Shown here: piece after piece, positions 61,136 to 64,000 of the stretch
How the letters are laid out: every line of letters starts with the position of its first letter
How positions within the stretch are numbered: position 1 is the first letter of the stretch
NCBI RefSeq assembly: GCF_002265875.1
Contig: NZ_NPFA01000008.1
Span: forward strand, 67,127 to 131,126
Length of the DNA: 64,000 nucleotides
Reading direction: 5' to 3'
Origin: Marinococcus halophilus
GTDB lineage: Bacteria > Bacillota > Bacilli > Bacillales > Marinococcaceae
Program-made: the position numbers and the translations under genes
The notes under the pieces: generated by a model
What the model saw: only the letters and a program-made list of their open reading frames with translations
The model's database searches: none
Told to the model about the DNA's origin: nothing

Positions 61136-62179
61136 ATGTTTGGAACGAGAGACCTGGGGATCGATTTAGGTACGGCAAATACGCTCGTTTACGCCAAAGG
61201 AGAAGGAGTCATTCTTCGTGAACCCTCGGTGGTGGCCATACGGACAGACACGGGAAATATTGAAGCTGTAGGTCACAGTGCAAAAAACATGATTGGGCGT
61301 ACGCCAGGGAATATTACGGCCATACGTCCAATGAAAGACGGCGTCATTGCTGATTTTGATACGACGGCTACCATGATGGAATATTTTATTGGGCAATCGG
61401 TCAAAAAACGTTCTATATTCTCAAGAAAGCCGAACGTGATGGTGTGCGTGCCGTCAGGTATTACAGCAGTTGAGAAGCGGGCTGTAGAAGACGCAACCAA
61501 ACAGGCCGGGGCAAGAGAAGCCTACACGATTGAAGAACCGTTTGCAGCAGCCATTGGAGCTGACCTGCCCGTATGGGAGCCTACGGGAAGCATGGTCGTT
61601 GATATTGGGGGCGGAACAACAGAAGTGGCGATCATTTCTCTCGGTGGAATTGTCACAAGTCAATCAATCCGTATTGCCGGTGATGAAATGGATGAAGCAA
61701 TCATCCAGTATATAAGAAAAACCTACAATGTTATGGTTGGAGAGCGTACAGCAGAAGCCATTAAGCTTGAAGTCGGTGCTGCTGCTCCTCCTTCAGAAAA
61801 TGAAAACAATGAAATGATGGAAATTCGTGGGAGAGATGTAGTGACCGGACTTCCCAAAACAGTTACAATTACCTCTGAAGAGATTTCAGGCTGTCTTAAA
61901 GACACGGTATCGACTATTATTGACACGGTGAAGAGTACACTTGAGCAGACGCCGCCGGAATTGGCCGCGGATATAATGGACCGCGGGATCCTGTTAACAG
62001 GAGGAGGGGCGCTTTTGCAGCACATTGACCGGGTGCTCAGCGAAGAAACAAATATGCCGGTTTTAGTGTCGGAAGAGCCTTTGGATTGTGTGGCACTTGG
62101 TACAGGACGCGCTTTAGAAAATATTCATTTATTCCGCTCGAAAGCAGGTATTACATCCCGCTCAGGCCGGAATGCTTAA
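61136..62179 (+). CDS. mreB: Rod-shape determining protein MreB
   Basis: Actin-like filament that directs lateral-wall synthesis. 347 residues with phosphate-1 [13 protein letters not shown] (about 8-20), GDxxTTEVAI-type phosphate-2 ([18 protein letters not shown], about 155) and adenosine motif [11 protein letters not shown] at 61136 is nine bases after GAGGAGA. The conserved [17 protein letters not shown] identifies MreB proper, though Mbl or MreBH paralogues share most motifs; mreCD directly downstream support MreB. Confidence 0.96.
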   Translation: MFGTRDLGIDLGTANTLVYAKGEGVILREPSVVAIRTDTGNIEAVGHSAKNMIGRTPGNITAIRPMKDGVIADFDTTATMMEYFIGQSVKKRSIFSRKPNVMVCVPSGITAVEKRAVEDATKQAGAREAYTIEEPFAAAIGADLPVWEPTGSMVVDIGGGTTEVAIISLGGIVTSQSIRIAGDEMDEAIIQYIRKTYNVMVGERTAEAIKLEVGAAAPPSENENNEMMEIRGRDVVTGLPKTVTITSEEISGCLKDTVSTIIDTVKSTLEQTPPELAADIMDRGILLTGGGALLQHIDRVLSEETNMPVLVSEEPLDCVALGTGRALENIHLFRSKAGITSRSGRNA

Positions 62180-62205
62180 TCTATCTTTAGAGTAGGTGGG
62201 TAACC

Positions 62206-63147
62206 ATGCCGCACTTTTTTAACAACAAGCGATTAATCATCTTGATGGTAAGCATTATTCTTCTTGTTATACTCATTGGGTTCTCTATGAGAGAACGGGA
62301 ATCGGTGCCGTGGCCGGAAGAGTTTGTAAGAGACTCTGTCGGTGTCTTTCAATCGACCATCAGCCGCCCGGCTCACTTTGCAGCAAATCGCTTCGAAGCT
62401 GTGGAAAACCTGCTGGATACATACGAGGAAAATAAAACCCTCAAACAGCAGCTCGAAAAGTATGCTGCCACTTCGGCAGAGCTTGAAAATACCCGTCAGG
62501 AAAATGAAACGCTCCGGGAATCATCAGAGACGCAGGAAATGCTGAGCGACTATGAAAGCCGGCAGGCGCTTGTTGTCTACCGTAATCCTGACCGCTGGAC
62601 ACAGACGATTGGCATCAATCAGGGTACTCAAAACGGTATTGAACAGGATATGGCTGTCGTTACAAACGAAGGTCTTATCGGGCGTGTAGCAGAGGCTTCC
62701 GAATTTTCCTCCACGGTCCAATTGCTATCAGACGGAGAACGGACAAACCGTATCAGCGCCAGCGTTGATACTGGTGAAGATCCAGTCAACGCCTTTATTG
62801 AAGGCTGGGACGAAGACCGGGATGGCCTCATGCTCCGGAAAATTCGCAGCGATGCAGAAATTGAAGAAGGCCAGCAGGTGGTTACATCAGGAATGGGCGG
62901 GGCGTTTCCAAGCGGTATCCCGATTGGTGAAGTACAAAGCGTTGAGCCGGATGAGTACGGTTTAACGTACAATGCCCTTATTGAACCAGCGGCAGACTTC
63001 AGTGACCTCACGTATGTGAATGTTTTAGACCGGAGCATTGAAGACTTGAGTGAAGAATTCCCTTCACTCGAAGAAGATCAGGAGCAGGAAAATCAAGAAG
63101 AAGAAAACGTGGACCCGGTCGGTGAAGAAGGCGGCGGAGAGTCATGA
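62206..63147 (+). CDS. mreC: Cell-shape protein MreC
   Basis: Elongasome scaffold, membrane-anchored with an extracytoplasmic domain. 313 residues: one N-terminal membrane helix (about 9-26), a coiled coil (about 65-108), and the beta-rich MreC core (DRWTQTIGINQGTQNGIEQDMAVVTNEGLIGRV; VVTSGMGGAFPSGIPIGEV). The last 35 residues are an extracellular tail almost wholly Glu, Asp, Gln, Gly. ATG at 62206; stop overlaps mreD by four bases. Confidence 0.95.
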   Translation: MPHFFNNKRLIILMVSIILLVILIGFSMRERESVPWPEEFVRDSVGVFQSTISRPAHFAANRFEAVENLLDTYEENKTLKQQLEKYAATSAELENTRQENETLRESSETQEMLSDYESRQALVVYRNPDRWTQTIGINQGTQNGIEQDMAVVTNEGLIGRVAEASEFSSTVQLLSDGERTNRISASVDTGEDPVNAFIEGWDEDRDGLMLRKIRSDAEIEEGQQVVTSGMGGAFPSGIPIGEVQSVEPDEYGLTYNALIEPAADFSDLTYVNVLDRSIEDLSEEFPSLEEDQEQENQEEENVDPVGEEGGGES

Positions 63148-63668
63148 CGCGCTTTCTTATCCCCGTATCGATCTTTTGCTTATTTCTTGTCGAAGGAACG
63201 TGGTTTGAAATCCTTTTTCCACAGGAAAATGAAAGTGGATGGGTGTGGATGCCAAGATTTGCGCTTATCGGGGTGGTTTTGACCAGCATATACCGCGGCC
63301 CGGTCGCAGGAGTATGGGCAGGTGTTTTTGTTGGTTTTCTCTATGATTTTACGTACACGCAGATTCTCGGTATCTATACGTTCTGCTTTGGCTTTATTGC
63401 GTATATGAGCTCCTATTCTCTGCCGGTAGTCCGAAACAGTTATGGATGGCAGTGGCTGATCATATTTTGCGCGCTTTTCGTATTTGAGCTAATCATCTAT
63501 TTTATTTATTTTTTGTTAGGCATTGCCGGACTTTCTTTCGGGGAATTTTTAGTGAAGCGTATGATTGCTTCGTGGCTTATTAACGGAGCTGCTGCTTTAC
63601 TGCTGCTTGTTCCTTTCCGCCGTATTTTTGACTGGATCGAAAACCAGGAAAAGATCAGACAGCGATAA
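63144..63668 (+). CDS. mreD: Rod-shape determining membrane protein MreD
   Basis: 174 residues, five or six hydrophobic segments, with the MreD region GPVAGVWAGVFVGFLYDFTYTQILGIYTFCFGFIAYMSS (about 52-90). Partner of MreC in the elongasome. ATG overlaps the mreC stop as ATGA after GGCGGAGAG. Completes mreBCD. Confidence 0.93.
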   Translation: MTRFLIPVSIFCLFLVEGTWFEILFPQENESGWVWMPRFALIGVVLTSIYRGPVAGVWAGVFVGFLYDFTYTQILGIYTFCFGFIAYMSSYSLPVVRNSYGWQWLIIFCALFVFELIIYFIYFLLGIAGLSFGEFLVKRMIASWLINGAAALLLLVPFRRIFDWIENQEKIRQR

Positions 63669-63718
63669 TTTTCAAAAAAAAGAAGTGGTTTGCTGTTTAT
63701 TCCTGTGAAATGAAACCG

Positions 63719-63724
63719 TATAAT
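63719..63724 (+). promoter_or_regulatory. Possible -10 box for minC
   Basis: TATAAT at 63719-63724 with TTTATT 17 bases upstream (63696-63701), about 57 bases before the minC start. Confidence 0.4.
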
Positions 63725-63780
63725 GGAAAGAACGACATTTACTAAGAATGGAGAGCGCTTAAGGGTTCAGGGGTGAAAAT

Positions 63781-64000
63781 ATGACGAATAACAATGGAAA
63801 TTATGTAACGATTAAAGGCACTAAAGAAGGACTAACCATTGTATTAAATGATCAGTGCTCTTATCAGGAACTTCTTGAAGAATTAAAGAAGAAGATTGAA
63901 CGGGAGCAGCGTTTGTTTGAAAACGGGCCTCAAGTGGAAGTCCGTGTGCATGCCGGGAACCGTTATTTAAGTAAAAGTCACGAAGAAGAAATTACGGAAG
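63781..64000 (+). CDS. minC: Septum-site determining protein MinC (5' part)
   Basis: First 73 codons of minC, cut by the window edge. Starts MTNNNGNYVTIKGTKEGLTIVLNDQCSYQELLEELKKKI, the N-terminal domain that contacts FtsZ, and follows mreD as in B. subtilis. ATG at 63781 is after GGGGTGA. Confidence 0.88.
   Translation, partial: MTNNNGNYVTIKGTKEGLTIVLNDQCSYQELLEELKKKIEREQRLFENGPQVEVRVHAGNRYLSKSHEEEITE

Overview
The window is a stretch of the core chromosome of a low-to-mid-GC Gram-positive bacterium of the Bacillales. Gene content and order follow the Bacillus subtilis thrS-to-minC region closely: infC-rpmI-rplT, pheST, zapA-cvpA-polX-mutS2, uvrC, sdhCAB, murI-rph-rdgB, ilv-leu, tig-clpX-lonA-engB, hemAXCDBL, valS-folC, radC-mreBCD-minC. 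All large genes are on the + strand except two small ones (ysdB, yslB). Strong AGGAGG-type ribosome binding sites, T-box leaders and an L20 leader also fit Firmicutes. Proteins such as trigger factor and the MreC tail look rich in Asp/Glu, which with the TrkH/Ktr-type potassium transporter hints at a halophilic or haloalkaliphilic member of the Bacillaceae; this is an inference and no composition was computed.

Layout. 1-5 kb: end of an upstream gene (possibly dnaI), mqnC of the futalosine menaquinone pathway, T-box-controlled thrS, and the translation operon infC-rpmI-rplT behind an autoregulatory leader. 5-12.5 kb: ysdB, an M42 aminopeptidase, a TrmH-type rRNA methyltransferase, T-box-controlled pheST, zapA, cvpA. 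12.5-20.3 kb: polX, mutS2, a DUF350 protein, fadR, trxA, uvrC. 20.3-31.1 kb: yslB, a K+ transporter, sdhCAB, ptsHI, murI, rph, rdgB, a phosphoesterase. 31.2-40.9 kb: tRNA-Arg(TCT), ilvE, and a T-box-controlled ilvBN-ilvC-leuABCD operon. 41-48.3 kb: ysoA, tig, clpX, lonA, engB. 48.5-54.9 kb: haem operon hemAXCDBL. 54.9-64 kb: T-box-controlled valS, folC, comC, radC, mreBCD and the start of minC.

How the genes work together. Four aminoacyl-tRNA-sensing T-box leaders (Thr, Phe, Leu, Val) tie synthetase or branched-chain amino-acid synthesis to tRNA charging. The ilv-leu operon makes Val/Leu precursors and IlvE does the final transamination. The hem operon takes glutamyl-tRNA to uroporphyrinogen III; the haem serves, among others, the di-haem SdhC anchor of succinate:menaquinone reductase, whose quinone would be supplied by the MqnC route.

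What is unusual. No mobile element, prophage, CRISPR array or obvious new multi-gene system was found. The strongest observation is a negative one: at seven otherwise collinear junctions the genes that B. subtilis carries there for sporulation, germination or spore coat (sspI, gerE, gerM, lonB, spoVID with ysxE, and spoIIB) are absent, which suggests an asporogenous lineage. Other items worth a second look are a compact three-helix RNA-like element upstream of mreB, a promoter-hairpin-terminator unit upstream of fadR (small RNA or attenuator), a 12-bp inverted repeat in the sdh leader, and an isolated mqnC.
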